64,000 nucleotides of DNA from Diplosphaera chodatii (GCA_032358165.1 JAALGY010000008.1:248001-312000); one strand, 5' to 3'. Counted from the stretch's first letter, positions 1 to 15,000 are shown. The notes: generated from the letters alone by a model not told the origin. Made by a program: numbers and translations.

Positions 1-3000
1 AGCCAGTCACCGAGTTCCACCCGCTCCCGGCTGAGACGGCTACTCAGCCAACCAACTCGCCAGGAACAATCAGAGTCGAGCTGAACTCGGATGCCGACGC
101 GACCACGGCGCCAACAGCAGCAGAGACACCCACAGCAGCGGCGCCATCGGCGCAGCGTCAGCCATCACAGGCACCCACCCTGGGACAGACACCATCAGGG
201 ACGCCCTCCCCTGCCAGCGCAGCACCCACAGCCGACAGCATCACGCCAACAGCGGCGGCGCCGACAGCGGACACAGCCACTGGCTCGCCCACCCTGCAGC
301 AGCCGACCGGCAGCGCTCAGACGCCGAATGTTTCAGAACAGCCGGCGTTGCCTCCCTCAGAGCAGCCGCTGACGCCTACCGGGACTCCCTCCGAGACGCC
401 AAGCAGCGGTATCCCCCCGACGTCAAATGAACCCTCAGCGCCCGCGGACGCCCCAACCAGTCCCGGCAGCCCGACGATAGAGAACCGCGCGGCGCCCACT
501 AGTGTACCGTCCGCGGACCAAGCACCATTGCCGACAGGTGCCCCCACCCCAGCCGGCGGCCCGATAGCAGACAGCCCAGCGGTGCCTACTGGCAGTCCGA
601 CACCAGTCAATGCACCGACGCCAACGGGATCAGCGCCGACGCCAGAGCCAACTTCAGGCCCCACCGAGTCTCCCAACGTGCCGACGCCGGATGTGGCCCC
701 CACCCCTGCCAACCCAGTGCCCGCTGCGCCAACCCCCAGCACCCCCACCCCGGGGCCAAACCAGCGCACCACAGACGGTGGGTTGCGTGATTCCCGATCT
801 CTAAAATGCGGCAAATCTGTGCATGAAAAGCATTGTGCCTTACCTGTTCTGCATCGTCTAGCAGCTGCGATGTTGCAAGCCTGGCTTGCACTCATCACAG
901 CTGCTGTCCTGTGGCCTCACGGACAGCCTGCACCTTCTCGAACTGCAGGTCAAGTGTCTGGCTACGATAACATCGCAAATGGCGCTGGTCCAGCCCTGCT
1001 CAACATGACGGCGACAGGGTCGGGCTTCAGCAGTGCTGCAAGGTCTGCAACACATTTTGGCTGCCACCCCTTGCAAGCTCTCAAAACCTGTGGTGTTGGG
1101 CAGCGTCTGAGGTAGTGTGTGCCTCCGGTGGACCCTCAGACTATGCGCCCTGGACTGGATGCAGGAAGCTGCTGGAGGCGGGCGACTTCCTGGCCGTCAC
1201 CTTCGCGGCGGATGCCTTGGTGGCTGTCTCGGCCGTCACGCTTGACGACGTGGAGTTCTCATTTGATGCAAATGACGGCAGCGGCGTGGAACGCGGCTGG
1301 GTCTTCCTCAGCGGCACCGCCGGGCCATACGCAGCTGGGGATGGCGGTGGTCAACGGGCTGCTGGCTACGTCCCTCCCCCAGCCCAGCCCACGGATGGCG
1401 CCCCTCTGGTGAGACTACACATGCCACACCAGCAGCATTGGGGTCCCTGGGGAGTAGAGCCCGTGCTCAACATTGAAGTCCGACTATTGCTCCTTCTTGT
1501 GGCCTGCAGCTGCGCCACTGCATTTTTCTCGCCTTGATGGCGGGGGACACAGTCGGGTGGTGTCACCACTGTGCAGGCTGGCCGGCGGCTGCTGCAGGGT
1601 GGGGTGTACCGCTACGCGTTGACGGCGTACTGCGGTGGCGCCCCGCTGCTGGACCAGATCGTCATGGAGCTGAACGACACCTCCGGCAATGTTGTCTGGC
1701 GGCTGCAAGGCGCGTGCGTAGGGTTTAGGTTGTGGAGCTCGGTGAAAACTTCACCTTGTAGCAGCCGCAATGAGGGGGTTACTATTTCTGCTCAAGCTCA
1801 AGCTTGCAGGCTCCAGGAGCACAAATTAGTGACACCAGTCGAGCAGATGCTGTGCGATCCTGCGGCTCTCAGCTTGTGAATGTCACCGTGCGCAGGCAAT
1901 GGCACCGCTGGTGCGCCCGGCCTGACCATCAGCAGGCGCCGCAGACGGTTGCCACCGCCGCCGCCGGCTGAGGTCCCCACCCCGACCCCCGCACCCAGCG
2001 AGACCCCGACGCCTGCACCAACGGAGACGGCTGCACCCACCCCAGAGCAGGCCGCATCGCCCCCGCCGCCAAAGCCAACCCCAGCGCCCACCGAAGACAG
2101 CAGCCCGCCGCCACCACCGGTCTGTCTTGGCAAAATGTACTGACCGCTCCCGTGATTGCATGCCAGGAAGGCAGCATAGCTACCGTGTAGCTTGTGAGCC
2201 TATGTCACAGTCCCTCACAAAGCAAGATCAGACTTCTTCACGGCCATGCAGGTCGTAGCCCCGACGGAAAGCAGCAGCCCCCCCCCGCCGCCGCCGCCCG
2301 CAGCTGTAGAGTCCCCGCCGCCGCCGCCCGCTGCAGGGCCGCCCGCTCAGCTTGTGGGCACTGCGCTGCTGACCCAGCTGGCTGGCTTGGAGTCAATTGA
2401 GACCGGCGCCCAGCCGCAGGCGGCACTGTCTGTGCTTGAGGTGGAAACTTCTGCAGCCCTGATCTGTACCACCTAGTGCATTCACTGTGTAGTTGCCAGC
2501 TTTGGCAAGGGCATCCTTCAGATACCTCCTGGCCAACAGTGTCACCTGTGTGTAGGCAAAAGCGGATGCTGTCAGGTGTCACTTCCGACAGAAAGTATTG
2601 GTAGCGAACATGTTGCCCTTTTTGTGCGTGCAGGGCATTGCTGGCAATGCGCCCGCGTCGCCGACCAGGCGCAGGCGCCTCCTGACCGAGGGGGCGGAAG
2701 ACGAGGGATACGAGGGACCTGGCAGTCCCCTGGCTGCTGCATCAGGCAAGCGTCTCTGCTGTCAACACAGATATGCTGCATAGGGGCTGGCGCGGGGTTC
2801 AAGAAGAAAAATTCCGGTCGGCTGCCCCTGTATGACTGCTTGATTTATGCAAAATCGCATTGCATTGCGGGTGCTCACTCGTTCCGTGGTGCTCCTGATC
2901 ACAGGCAGAGGGCTGCTTGGGCTTTCAGCATCGACGCCGTCGCCGCAGACCGCTGTGTACAACACCTTCACGCTCAGCAATTTCGACAACCTGTTCGATG

Positions 3001-6000
3001 CAAGTGTGCCCAGGAATGGTCTCAAGGCCGTCTCCTTCTCAGAGGTGAGTTGCTAGGCCTTGCAGGACAGCATATCAACTTCAGGGATGGCAAAGAAGCA
3101 TGGTGAACGGCTTAGACTGTGTGGCTCCGTACGATAAAGATAGCAGGCGGCTGCGTCCCTTCAGCAGCTGCTGCAGCTGCAGCGGCAGACATTGGTGATC
3201 AGGATTATAAACCCTACGTTGGGTGCTTGTTGTTCAGGTCAAATTCGACCCACTGCCTGGTGGCGGCCAGACCGTGAGTTTCTCGGGCACCATGCTGCCG
3301 TTCTACTCGAGCGCAGGAGCAGAGTTCCTGGTGACCTTCAATGCCAGCATCTCTACAGGTGCGGAGTGCACACATGTACCCTGGTGATCGTTGCCAGAAA
3401 CCGTCCCAATCGAGTTGCTTGACCATGGGATGCACACATAAGCGCTGGGTCATTGTGCAGCACTGTACTGCTTGGCAGATGCAGCTGCGTGACGACTCTG
3501 CCCCATGTTTGCATGACACAATTACGTCAAGCAGGTGAAAGGCGTTAGCACGGCATGGAGAAAGCGTCAGATGGGCTGGGAACCCACACAAGATGTTTGC
3601 TCATGCAGGGAGTTCGGATCCTGATGCTTTCAACGTCAGCATCTCCTTCCCTGAAGCGTTGGAGGTATCCAACTTCCGGATCCCGACCTTCGGCGCCAGC
3701 ACCAGCCTAACATTGTATCTCAGTGGCACAACATTTGACGGCAACAGCGGCGAATGCGCAAAGGTTTGTCGATACGATCAGCAAGATTCTGAGTGGGTGT
3801 GTTCACGGGCGCTCATGCATTGACATGCAGCACCGGCAGCCAAGCACAGCAAAGGGCCCTGTACTGGCATACCAATGTGCTTCTCATGCATGGCGGCTGC
3901 CTCAGCTTGCAGGTATCTGGCAGCTTGCAAAACACCCTTGCAGTTGCATTTGGCAACGCTATGCATGGGACCATTCTGCTTTGCACTGCAGGGAGTGTTC
4001 AACTGCCTGGAGTGCGCCGATGGGAACCCCTTTCAGTGCTATGGAAACCGCTGCGCGTGCAGCAATGCCTTCGACGATGCGTCGAGCCTCTGCGTGCTGG
4101 ATGACGCGACTACAGCCTGCCGCCAGTGCTCCGACAGCAGCACCTGCACTGACTGCAACTGCGGGTACGACCATCAATGCGTGCTGTATGACATGTGGAT
4201 GGCGCAGCCAGCTCGCCCGTGCAGCATGCGAATATGTTGTGTGCATGATACAAGAAGCTGGGACCATGCTGTCTGTGCGCTGTCATGACTGGTGCACCTC
4301 CTGTGTGCCGCCGCCGCGCAGGCTGTACCCGGACCCGTCGGATTTGCGCCAGTGCTACCAGCCAGTCAAGGACAGCGCTGACTACAACCTCACGTGCGCC
4401 GACTGCAGCAGCCCTTTCCTCGGGTGCACCAGCTGCCGATGCGGCGCAGACCCGGTGCGCACGTAACGTGTTGCATAGATTCCTAGTGACTCACTGATCA
4501 CTTGCAGCTACAGGGGACAATAAGCATGCACTGCACTACACTGTGCTGCTGCTCAGTCAGGGAAAGTGTGCTGCATGTGCACACGGTGTAACTTTCACTT
4601 GCAAAAGAAATGTCCAGGTCAAAACTGACTCTTTGGTCAAGCAACAGAGGCGTGCCTTGGCAATGCAGGTTGAGGGTTCCTTCGTGTGCAAACCGGGCTC
4701 ACCCTGCTTTGTGGAAACCCCGAGGTGACTGCTCAACCATGTATGTCCGTGGCAGATGCTCACCATGCCTTTATGCACTTTAATACCCTGCCTGTCGTTG
4801 CATAAACCATACTTGTGCAATTCTTTAGTCATGCAGCGCTGCGGCGAGCCCCGACAATCTCCTGAGCCCTGAACTTGTTGCCTACCCTGCAGTCCGCCGC
4901 CACCACAGCCTCCGCCGCCCGATCCGCCGCAGCCGCCGCCGCCGCAGCCGCCGCCCAGCCCGCCGCCGCAGCCGCCGCCGGCGCCTCCGCCGCCGGACCC
5001 TCCCACCGTGATCGGCATCAACCACATCACGAATGCTGACCAAACGCTGTCGCAAGTCGCCATGGCGGTGCAGCCCACAGCCAAGGCGAGCAGTCGGACT
5101 GCAGAGTCGCTCTTTCAAGCGTGCATGTCGCCCAACACAGCTCCGATCTGCGTGCCTCTGTGCATGGACTACAAGCTGAAGTGTTTGGACGCGATCAAGA
5201 GATTGAGCAGCGGCATGGACATGTCAACTGGTAAGGTATCGACCAGGAATACATGCGTTGTCGGTTGCTGACTCGTTTGTGTGCGTGTGTGTCTCGCAGG
5301 GGTCTGGGCCCCAGCGCCGCCTCTCAGCCATCTCGCCACCCAGCACGCTGACCATCTTTGCGTTGGACCAGGCGCCGACGGATCTGGTCGCCGTGCAGTT
5401 TGACAGCGTCGACATCAGTGCCAGGTGCCATCCGGCCGGATACAGCCTTGGCACGTCGTGCACGCTGCATATGTAGCAGCTGCTGGTGTTGCCATGACCC
5501 CTTGCTTGCAAGGACGCTGTGCCTGGCTCATAGGCTGTGGCGCATTCCGAGTCCTTACATCCTACAAACTTACTCCTGCAGGACCGACCTCGGCCCTGAT
5601 GCGGGGGACGTCAGCATGGCCGGGTACATGATCAAGGCGGGCGACAACCCCGCCAGCGACCCAAAGTACCCGTTCACCGCAGTGATCACCGCTGGTGAGC
5701 TGACTTTTTCATGGTGATCTCCCATGTCTGTGCTGCGTGAGGTGCGGCAAACACCAGAAGTTTGCACTGCCTACCGATGCACGTTGCCTTCTCCATGGTG
5801 GCCAGCATGTGCCCACGGGCGGCTTGCCTCGACGGATGGGTGGAGTGCTGGACAAGCAGGTCCTGCTGAGTGAGCAAGGCGCTCCAAGGCTGATCGTCAG
5901 TGTTCTGGTTGCAGTGGGCAACGCGTACACCAACAACGACGGCACCCCTGTGGACATCTATGCCATATCGGTCACCATCAACGAGGGCACGATTATCACC

Positions 6001-9000
6001 CTAGGCGTGCCGACACCGTACAGTGCGGCGGGCGACGGCCTGAAGCTGTACTCGAGCGGCACCGGGTTTACCGGCAGCAGCCCGGCCTGCGCGCCGGTGA
6101 GCATTGCCTGCAGCGCATGTATAGTGAGCAGCGCCAACAGCGCATGTATTACCAGGAGGATTAATAGTTTACTCTGGCTGTGCTGGGCCCTGTCCAGCAA
6201 GTTATATGCCCGTGCCAACCAGTAGGGCCGTGGAAGCCGGATCCATTGAACAACCGTGCGCTCTGGGAGGACTGAAGGCTGCTGTCACTGCTGCAGGGTG
6301 TATTCAACTGCCGGGCGTGTGGGAGCGATCCGACGGTCTGCACCGTGTGCGCCTGCGGATACAACCTGGTTCGTGTGCACATTGCAAGCCAGCATTCCCT
6401 GTCCTGTCGCCTTGTGCTCGACCTTCAAAGCACATGCGCCTGCTGGCCCATTTCCAGGCCGCCACATCTTGCTTACCCTGCTGTTTGGTGTGGGTTGGCA
6501 GACACTCGGGAACACCACACATGATAGCTGCAGCACACACACCATGTACACCGGCATCAGTTATGGCAGCTGACGATCAGGCTGTCTGTCCTTGCACAGG
6601 ACACACTCAGTGGCGTCTGCATCCCAGACCACTCAGTGGACGCATGCAAGTTCTGTTGGCCCGCCTATGACGTGAACAGCGCGTGTGGGTCATGCTACTG
6701 CGGGTGAGGCTCTGCTGTGCCATGTAGGTGCAACACGTGAACTACCATTAGCTGCTATGTTCGGGATGCAGTACCATATGGCAGCAAGCTGAGCAATGTG
6801 CTGGGTTGCGCACAGGTACATCCCAACGAACACCAGTGACGGCAGCACGCCCAAGTGCTACCAGCCAGCGCCGTCTGATCCTCGAGCCAAGGAGGTAATT
6901 TGTACCCCTTGTGCACATGCAATGCCCGCTCAGCAGCCTGTGTCAGCATGTACACACAGCCTTCAACAGGCATCATCATGCTGGGCAAAAGTGCGCAGCA
7001 CCCGGCAGCCCAATCACCAAGTTTACTCCAATCTGCCTGCAGGTATGCGACCGCTGCACTTCAGAGGGGGGCAACGACCCATACTGCGCCGACTGTGCCT
7101 GCGACTATAAACGATACATGTACACCACTTCCCTCCCTGTCTGATGTATGCATTGAAAAGCTTGTTCCCCTCATCCCCTCGTCAAAGCGTGTCCAGTGCA
7201 TGTGCAGCTGCTGCCACCTGTCCTCTGGCTACTGCCAACTGTTGCGCACCTGTTGGCTATGTCATGCCACGCACGCTTCTGAAATCATCTGGTTCTCTTG
7301 CATGTTTCCAGCATGCCGTCAAGAGCATGGAAGCAGTCAGACGCACTGATGTCCTGTGGCAGCTGGTGCCCACTCGTATGCTGTGCAATGGCACAGACTG
7401 GATGGTGTGGAGGTCGCGCCGAACTCCAACTTCTGCATGGCAGACGACCCCCAGGCCCCACAAAATCCTTGCCCGAGGCCGGCGTGTCCCGGCGTCAACG
7501 AGACGATCTACGAAGGTGGGAGTTGCGTGCACCTGTGTTGTGTCGGACTTGCACAGGTGAGGCTGCTCAACAGGCACCTCTGTGCGACCAGCTGCCTGTG
7601 CACTGCCCTTGAGGAAGGCTCCTGAATGGGGATCCTGGTTTCGAATGCACTCTTGGGACTGCAGCGTGTCTTTGTACAACTAATGGGTGATGCATGCAGG
7701 TTGCTACATTCCTGCTGTCATGGCGTTTGTGTCCGCTGCATGCAGAGACCGGGCTGACAGAGACTCTGTACGACTGGAGGAAGCTGGGAGCTGGCTATGA
7801 ACCCGACTGGTCGGTCCTGCAAAGCCTGAGCCCGCCCACCGCTTCACAGCAAGTCCAGGATCTCATCGCGCTCCAGGTGCAGTCCAGTGCCCCTCAAGGC
7901 AGCACCTCCTATCCGAGCATGACCGCTGTGCCTTAGCATTCCCCAAAACCCTTTTCAGCCGCACCTGCAATAAAGCACATACAGACAGTTGGTTCTTTTG
8001 TTAGTCTATTGGCATGACACCCGCTGTGGCAAACAGCACGCACTCTGTGCCTTTCTGTTTTCCCTGCTTCCACCTGGAGTGTGCAAGGCACTCTCCTGAA
8101 GTCTGGTTCGGCACTGCTGGTGATGGCTAGCAACGCTGCGGGGATGGTATCCAGCCTTAGAAATCTCCTGTTGTGTTTCTGCAGACCCAAGGTACCTGCC
8201 CCGCTGTCCCGTGCACCATGTGCCAGGGCTTCTCCCAGCAGCTGCCCTGGAACCTGGGCTTCACCACGCAGTGGTACTCGGTCTTCAGCGGGTGAGCCCT
8301 GGCTGCCGCCACCTATCCGAGCTGGCCGTTGTCTTGTTCTGGGCAGGCAGATGTCAGCGTCCAACGACACGCTGCGAAGCGCAGACTGCAACGCATGCAA
8401 CCGAGAAGCAACTTGGTCATCGTGGCGGTTCTGCCAGTGGTGTGGTGCAGCAGCTGTGCTGCGTGCTCTGACGTGGTTTGGTGTCGTGCAGGATGGTGTG
8501 GCTGCCAAACTCGCCAGCAGGCGACGATGGGTGCCAGTGCGTATGCTCGTCTGCCCGACTTTCATACTGTTCTGCACTTCCCACGAGCACGTGCTTAGCA
8601 GCTGACATTTACGACTGGCTCCGTTTTACATCATGCCGCCTGCACGCAACACCCTGCACTAGCCTGTCACCTTGCAGTAATCTCTTTGTCTATCATACCC
8701 TGGTTTCATGTCAGATCGTTCACTCAATGGTATGGTTCATTGCATGTGCATCGTTGTACAGGTGGCAGTTCCGCCTTGCCGTGGGGCCTCGCACGACACC
8801 CATAACCGATGGCTTCCAAGCCACTATCGGCCAGGCGGCCGGGGACTCCACCGTCGTCTTTGGGCAGCAGAGTGAGTGTTGGCGCGGGGTGGCACACCTG
8901 AGGCGCATCCACCCAACGCTGACAGCTATGCGCGCAGGACTGTCACACGTGTATGCTGTTTGCAGGCTTCAATGTCGATCCAGGCGCAGACCAAGTCGAC

Positions 9001-12000
9001 AGCGCAGGCGACTACCTCGGGTGAGTGCATTGCTAGGCCATAGCAATTGCACACTTTCTGGCGCGCGATGACCATTGCTCAGGGACTTTTGTGCATCGTT
9101 GAACAAGGTGGCGCCCTTGCATTGCCCCGCAGCAGAGTAAAATGGAAAGAGCCCTGGTGCATTTGCCTGCAGGGTGGGCTGGCACAGCCTGGTCGTGGAG
9201 TACTACAGGGGCAGCACGGTGCAGCCGCTGCCGACGCTGACGCTGTCCATGAAGAGCGGCCCCGACGACCCCGACACAGCGTTCTGGCCCATCGACACAC
9301 AGCTGTTCCGGGTATGTGCTTCCAGCTTTGAGCTGGGTCTCGCAGATCTGCATCAGTTCTGCACAAACCTGAGCGCTCTGATGGCATGGAGTTGGTGACT
9401 GGTTGTGTGGTACTTGATCGCTACCACTCATCAGCCCCAGTGGCTTGTGCATCATGCACCGCTGTTGCCTGTGCATTGCTGCTTTGCTGTGGAGTGCAGT
9501 ACAGGGGGTGCCGGCCTGCAGTGCGGATCTCATTCAGCGTGTGGCTCAACACTTGCCCCTTCTGCTTGCAGCCCACGTACAGCCCCAGCGGTGCGGCGCC
9601 GCCGACGCTCTTCACGGGCGAAACCCCCGAGCAGAGCTTCACCTCCCTGGGCTGGCAGTGCACCCAGCCGCCCGGCCCGGTGCGCAGGCGGCGGCTGACG
9701 GCAAGCGACCCGCTGGCCGCGGAGCACTCGGCGCTGTATGGGCACCAGGAGGGGCCGGCGCTGGGGCCGCAGTCTCCAGTCGCTGCAGACGCGCTGCGGT
9801 CCACATCGGGTGGAGACGCCGGCCCCCGCCGCGCGCTGCTGCAGGCCGGGGCGCCGACTGCGCCGGCTGCCAGCGCCCAGCTGCCGGTAAGAACTGGCGC
9901 ATAGTCTCACAACTTGCTGACTTAAACGATGTCATGACCCAACAGACGTCAAGCCGTTGCCTGGTGGATGCTTCTGAAAGAGCATTGTGCTGAGCAATGC
10001 TCTTTCTGCCCTGCTTGCAGGATGTGGTGGCCATCACCAGCCTGGGCGTCAACACCAGCGCACCGCAATACCCCCACAACACGTATGTAGTGCTGTCGGC
10101 GGTGCCCTCCGCCAGCGGCATGAACCTGAGCATCGTGCGCGACACTGCCCCTGCGCCCGCGCCATCGCCGTCCAGTGCCTCAGGTGCTGCCTCCCTTCCT
10201 TGCAACGCCTCATCTGCGAGTAGTGCGCAGCGGCCTGCGAGCTGAGCACCTGGAACCTCAGACAGCACCTCTTCCTCTTGTTGTGCAGCAGGGTCGTCAG
10301 GGAGTAGCAGCGCGGCGGCTGATGCCATCGGCGGCGGGGCGCTCAACTCCGTGAACGACCTGCTGGGCGTGTTCCAAAGCACATCCGCAGATGTGTTCCT
10401 GGCCAAGTGAGCCGAGGCATACGTTGCGTTCCTGGAAGCAGCAGTGGCAGCTGGTGCCTTGAATGTGCATGCCACAGAAACGGCTGCACCACCCGCTGGC
10501 ATGCTTCAGGATGCTGCAGGTTTGACACACACCGAAGTTCTCTCACCGCAGGGCTGCTCGGGTGGCGTTTTGGGCGGCGATCGCCATCTGCGTCACAATC
10601 GTGCTGCACGCGCTGCTGATCCTGCTGTGCCGGCTCTGGAACCGCCACCCGCCGCCGCTTCTGGAGTTCCCGCGCCTAGAGCTGCTCATGTTCCTGTTTG
10701 TGACGCAGCCCGTCGGCCAGCTGGCAGGACGTGAGGCTTTCGACCTGCCCACACTGCTTCTGGCGATGTCATTGCTGTACAGCTGCCAGTCCCGGGCCGC
10801 ACAGGGCATGTTCATTGCCATGCGTGAAAGTTCTGCCCCCTCTTCTGGCCGCCTGCGCCAGTCGCACACTGAGAATGCAATGACTGACAAGGCTATGTTG
10901 CATCTCCCTGTCCCGGCCAACAGATTGGCGCTGCACCCACTTTCTGCTATGCAAATGGCACTTCAACAGCACGTTCATGCTTGGTTGAGGTGCCCGTGGC
11001 CTGGCACGCTGCAGAGATGATCGCCTCGGGGTCGGGGGCAGCCCGCGCAGGCGGCATCGCCATCTTCGTGTGCGGCTGCCTGGGCTTCATGGGCCTGTGT
11101 GCCTGGATCGTGTACCGCTCGGTGCACCGCCACGACACCCGCAAGGCCCGCTGGGTCCTGCCCGCCGTGGAGCCCGACCACGACCAGGTGACCGGCACTT
11201 GAGGTCCCGGTTGCTGGCCAAGCTGTCCCGACGGCAGGCCGCTGTCTGTCCCTCTCGCATGTGGGGGACGCTGGAGGCGGTGGGCGCACGGACCGCCGCT
11301 GGATGTTCCAGCGCTGCGCATGCTGCGGATGGCTGTTGGTTGCTGTGGATGGCTGCTGGCTTCTGCAGGGGATGATGTGTCAGGCGACATGTGCAACCGG
11401 CGGCCAACAGCACGCGCGCATCGACACATGTCCTCATTCCAGCGGTGATTGTGCCAAGCTGCAGGGGCGCCGGTGGTGGGGGGCGCGCGTGTGGGAGCGC
11501 TGCGTGGCGCGCCCGATCGCGGGCGGGGCGCGGCCGGAGGCGGAGTGGATGTCCGTCGGCGAGGCCGAGCACCTGCGCTTCATCTCGCGCCACGGCGTCC
11601 TGTTCGAGGACAACAGAGGTGCGCCGCCGCGCTTGAGCCATGCTCCTGGCTGCCCACCTGTCATATGTACCAGAGGTCGGCAGGGCAGCGCTGTCTGCTG
11701 CTGAAGTTGCTACTGCTATGTGATGCTGTGTCGTGCTGACCATCTGCAAGCATTGCATCTGCCTCATGACGACACTCACTCAACACTGCTACAGGGCCGC
11801 CGTACAAATTTGTGGCCGGGTCCGAGGAGGGGGACGCGCCCACGCCCTCGGGCTCGTCGTTCTCTGACGACCCCAAGCGGGCGGTGGCGGCGCAGGAGAG
11901 CCTGCACACCGCCGCATGCTCTCACGCGGCGACAGCAGGCAACGACAGCCAGCGCAGCGCGGACGATCAGCTCGCCCAGGGCAGCCCAGACGAGAGGGCT

Positions 12001-15000
12001 GGCGGTGGCGGCGTGCCGGCCACCCTGGAGCAGGCGCTGCAGGGGGCGGCCACCGAGGCGGAGAAGGAGGAGTGGCGGCAGCACTTTGCTGCGCGGCAGC
12101 AGGATGCGGCGGCGGGCGACGACCTGCGGACGGCGCACCTCCTGGACTCCGCAGCCTCCACGCCGCAGCCGGACCGGAGCCACGCAAAGTCGGGGCCGCC
12201 GATCCGCACCACCAGTCAGCTGAACAAGTGCGTGTCTGGCATACATGCCAAAGGGAGGGGAGGTTGAAACAGATTATGCGTCATGGAGCACAGCAGCTGG
12301 CATGGCATAGATGCTGCCGCCAATCTTCCTACCCTGCCTTGGCACCAGCCTGAGATGGCCTCTGCTCCTGGCTGGCTGGCAGCCCTCGCTGACTACATTA
12401 CCGACAGAAGGACTTCCACTTGCAGGGACGCGGTGGTGCCCGTGGACCGCGGCCGGCTGCGCGCGGTGGCGGGCGCGCACCTGGGCCGCGCCGAGTTCAG
12501 CACCTACGCCACGCTGTTCTGGGTGGCCAAGACCCTGGTCATCGGCTACGTGCTGGTGTCGCTGCAGACCAAGGGCGGCGTCGCGGGGGTGAGCATCCAG
12601 TTCAGGGTAGACCTGAGCGAAGGAGCCCACCTCGTACAAGCTTGAGGGTGTAGGGGAAGGAATTTGGGCTGCATGTGCCTGCGTCCCTGAGTTGAGGTCT
12701 TGAGCATGTGCAGCTGCCTGTCGGAGAAGCGACGCAATCCCTTTGCTGACAGACTGTCCTGTATTCGGAGGTGATGACGATTGTCGTGCTGGCGCTGTTC
12801 TGGTTCATCTACTGCCGCTACCTGCTGCCGATGTCAGACCGCCTGGAGCAGGCAAGTTGCAACGATGTTGTTTTTGCTGGATCAGCATGCTCGTGTGACG
12901 CTGAGCTTGTGCCAGCAGCAAGATATGTGGCTGTTGCAAGCTGCTGGTTGTGTTGCATCTGCTGTAGGTGTGCATGATACCAATGTGTCACAGCAAGCGC
13001 TTGCCCTCATGTCCCCACCCCGCAGCGCAACATGTGGAGGCACAAAAATGCAGAGATGCAGCAACACATTTTATATGATTGTGTTGTCCTGCACAGGGGC
13101 TGGAGATCATTGCGGGCCTGGGGGACTTGGTGACCTTTGCCCTGGCACTGGCGCTGGTGTTCTCACCCCTGGCAAGCGCCGACTACAGCCTGATCGTCGG
13201 CAACGTCATGATTGCCAACCAGGTGCGTGGACATTGGCAATGGCGTGCGATGAGCCTTACCTGCTTGCAGATGCTGCGGCCTTGTAGACCCTGTTGCAGG
13301 GTGCAGATGTACAACCCTGCCAGTCAGCGATGCGAAGCTAGCATTCTGCCGAGCAGGGGGCTGCAATCTGGCTGTACATGCTCAGCCGGCCGTTCGCCTG
13401 GTGGCCCAGCGTGCGGATCGGTGTGCTGCCGCGGATCAAGGTACAGCATGCCCTCTGCAAAACATGGGCCTGATGCGTGTAGCCCCGCATCAGCAGGTTA
13501 TTGATGATGATCACTTCAGGCGCTCTGTGCATGATCAGATGGCAGGAGTCCTGGTAGCTGATGCCGATCCGCGATGGTGTCGCTGTGCAGTTTTGGTGGA
13601 CTTCGCTGCGGATGCTGCGGGGCAGGAACAGCGGCAGCGGCGCGGCGGCCGGCACCGGCCACCTGGCCGCCGTGCTGGCGGCGGCTGCCCCCGACGCGTA
13701 CGCCCCTGGGGACCTCGGCGCTGCAGGGGGGGCATCCGCTGGCGGCGGCAGTTCTGTCTCTGGTGGCAAGTCCGGCAGCGGCGGTGCTTCCAGGAGCTTC
13801 CGGGGCTTAATGCAGGCCTTCTCCAGCGCCAACAGGGGGTCCCACGGCGTCACGACGCCCATCAGCCCCTTTGCCACAGCGGCAGCAGCGGGTGGAGGCG
13901 GCGCTGAGGCCGGCGGCAGCGCAGGCGACCGCGCAGGTGGCAGAGCCAGCAGGTGCACCGCTTGCGGCTTTTCTTGCACGAGATACAAGGCTCAGTGTAA
14001 GAAGCCTTTGGGCACAGCAGGAGTGCAGTGTGCACTGCAGCCGCCTGGTGTAGCGGTGGGAGCACCAAAGGGGGATGATGAGCTGCAATGTGTCACCCTG
14101 CAGGCTGCCCACCTTTATGCGCCGCTCAGCTGACGAGTTCGACAGGCAGGCGGACGACGCAGCGGCGGAGGTGAGGGCGGAGGAAGCAGCAGCAGCTGGA
14201 AGCCGCAGCCCGGGCCGCCTGCACAGCGGCTTGGATGCTGTCAAGTGCGTCTGTCCATCATCTCAGCTGACACCAGGCCGCTGGTGTGCCCAGGCCCCAC
14301 ATGCAACCAGTTTTGTCGTCATCAGCACATCCACCATACTCACTTGCTGGTCTGCATGCAACCTGCTGCAGCTGGTGCACAACTGACTGATGTATGTCCG
14401 GCGTTTGCAAGTTGAAAATGCAGTTCGAATTCATTGATGGGTATGGTGAAAACCCATCGCTGTAGTCGGTCACAGCCCAACTTGCCGATGGCAATGCATC
14501 TACACCACCGTCAGACAGGCAACTACAGCTCACGAATGTTCCTGCGCCGTAAGCAACGAACGCCGTGTCGCTGGCAGGCGCAAGTCGGCGCTGCTGCTTC
14601 GGCGGGGCGGCCGCAGCGGCATGGGCCGCAGCCGCGAGCACTTTGGCGCGGGGCTCCCAGTCACCCTGGTGCCGGAGGAGCGCCGCCGCAGCCTGGGGCT
14701 GCCCGTACTGCACGAGTGTTCTCAGGTGTGCAGCTCAACCCCATGAAAGCGCACATACATTTGTCTATATGGGATTCGATGCATGAGCACTGCACAGTGC
14801 GTCGGCAAGGCTGCATTGAGTCGCTTGCTGTGAGACGGATGACCATGAGCAGGGGCTGAGCTGCACCACAAGGGCGACCTGCGCAGCAGTGCGTTGGCAA
14901 GACTGCATTGAATCGCTTGCTGTGAGACGGATGACCATGAGCAGGGGCTGAGCTGCACCACAAGGGCGACCTGCGCAGCAGCTGCAACTCTCAACACCCA

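Noticed and set aside
317..898. Val/Gly-rich 193-residue minus-strand ORF
   Set aside because: It is the exact antisense of the Pro/Thr repeat exon; such mirror ORFs arise from GC-rich repeats.
7361..7516. Thrombospondin type-1 repeat
   Set aside because: Only PCPRPACP resembles it; the Trp and other Cys of a TSP1 fold are not evident, so I keep it as a loose similarity.
11776..12246. Long minus-strand ORFs over exon 11794-12230
   Set aside because: Arg/Leu-rich antisense shadows of the coding exon, which is the only frame in phase with both neighbours.
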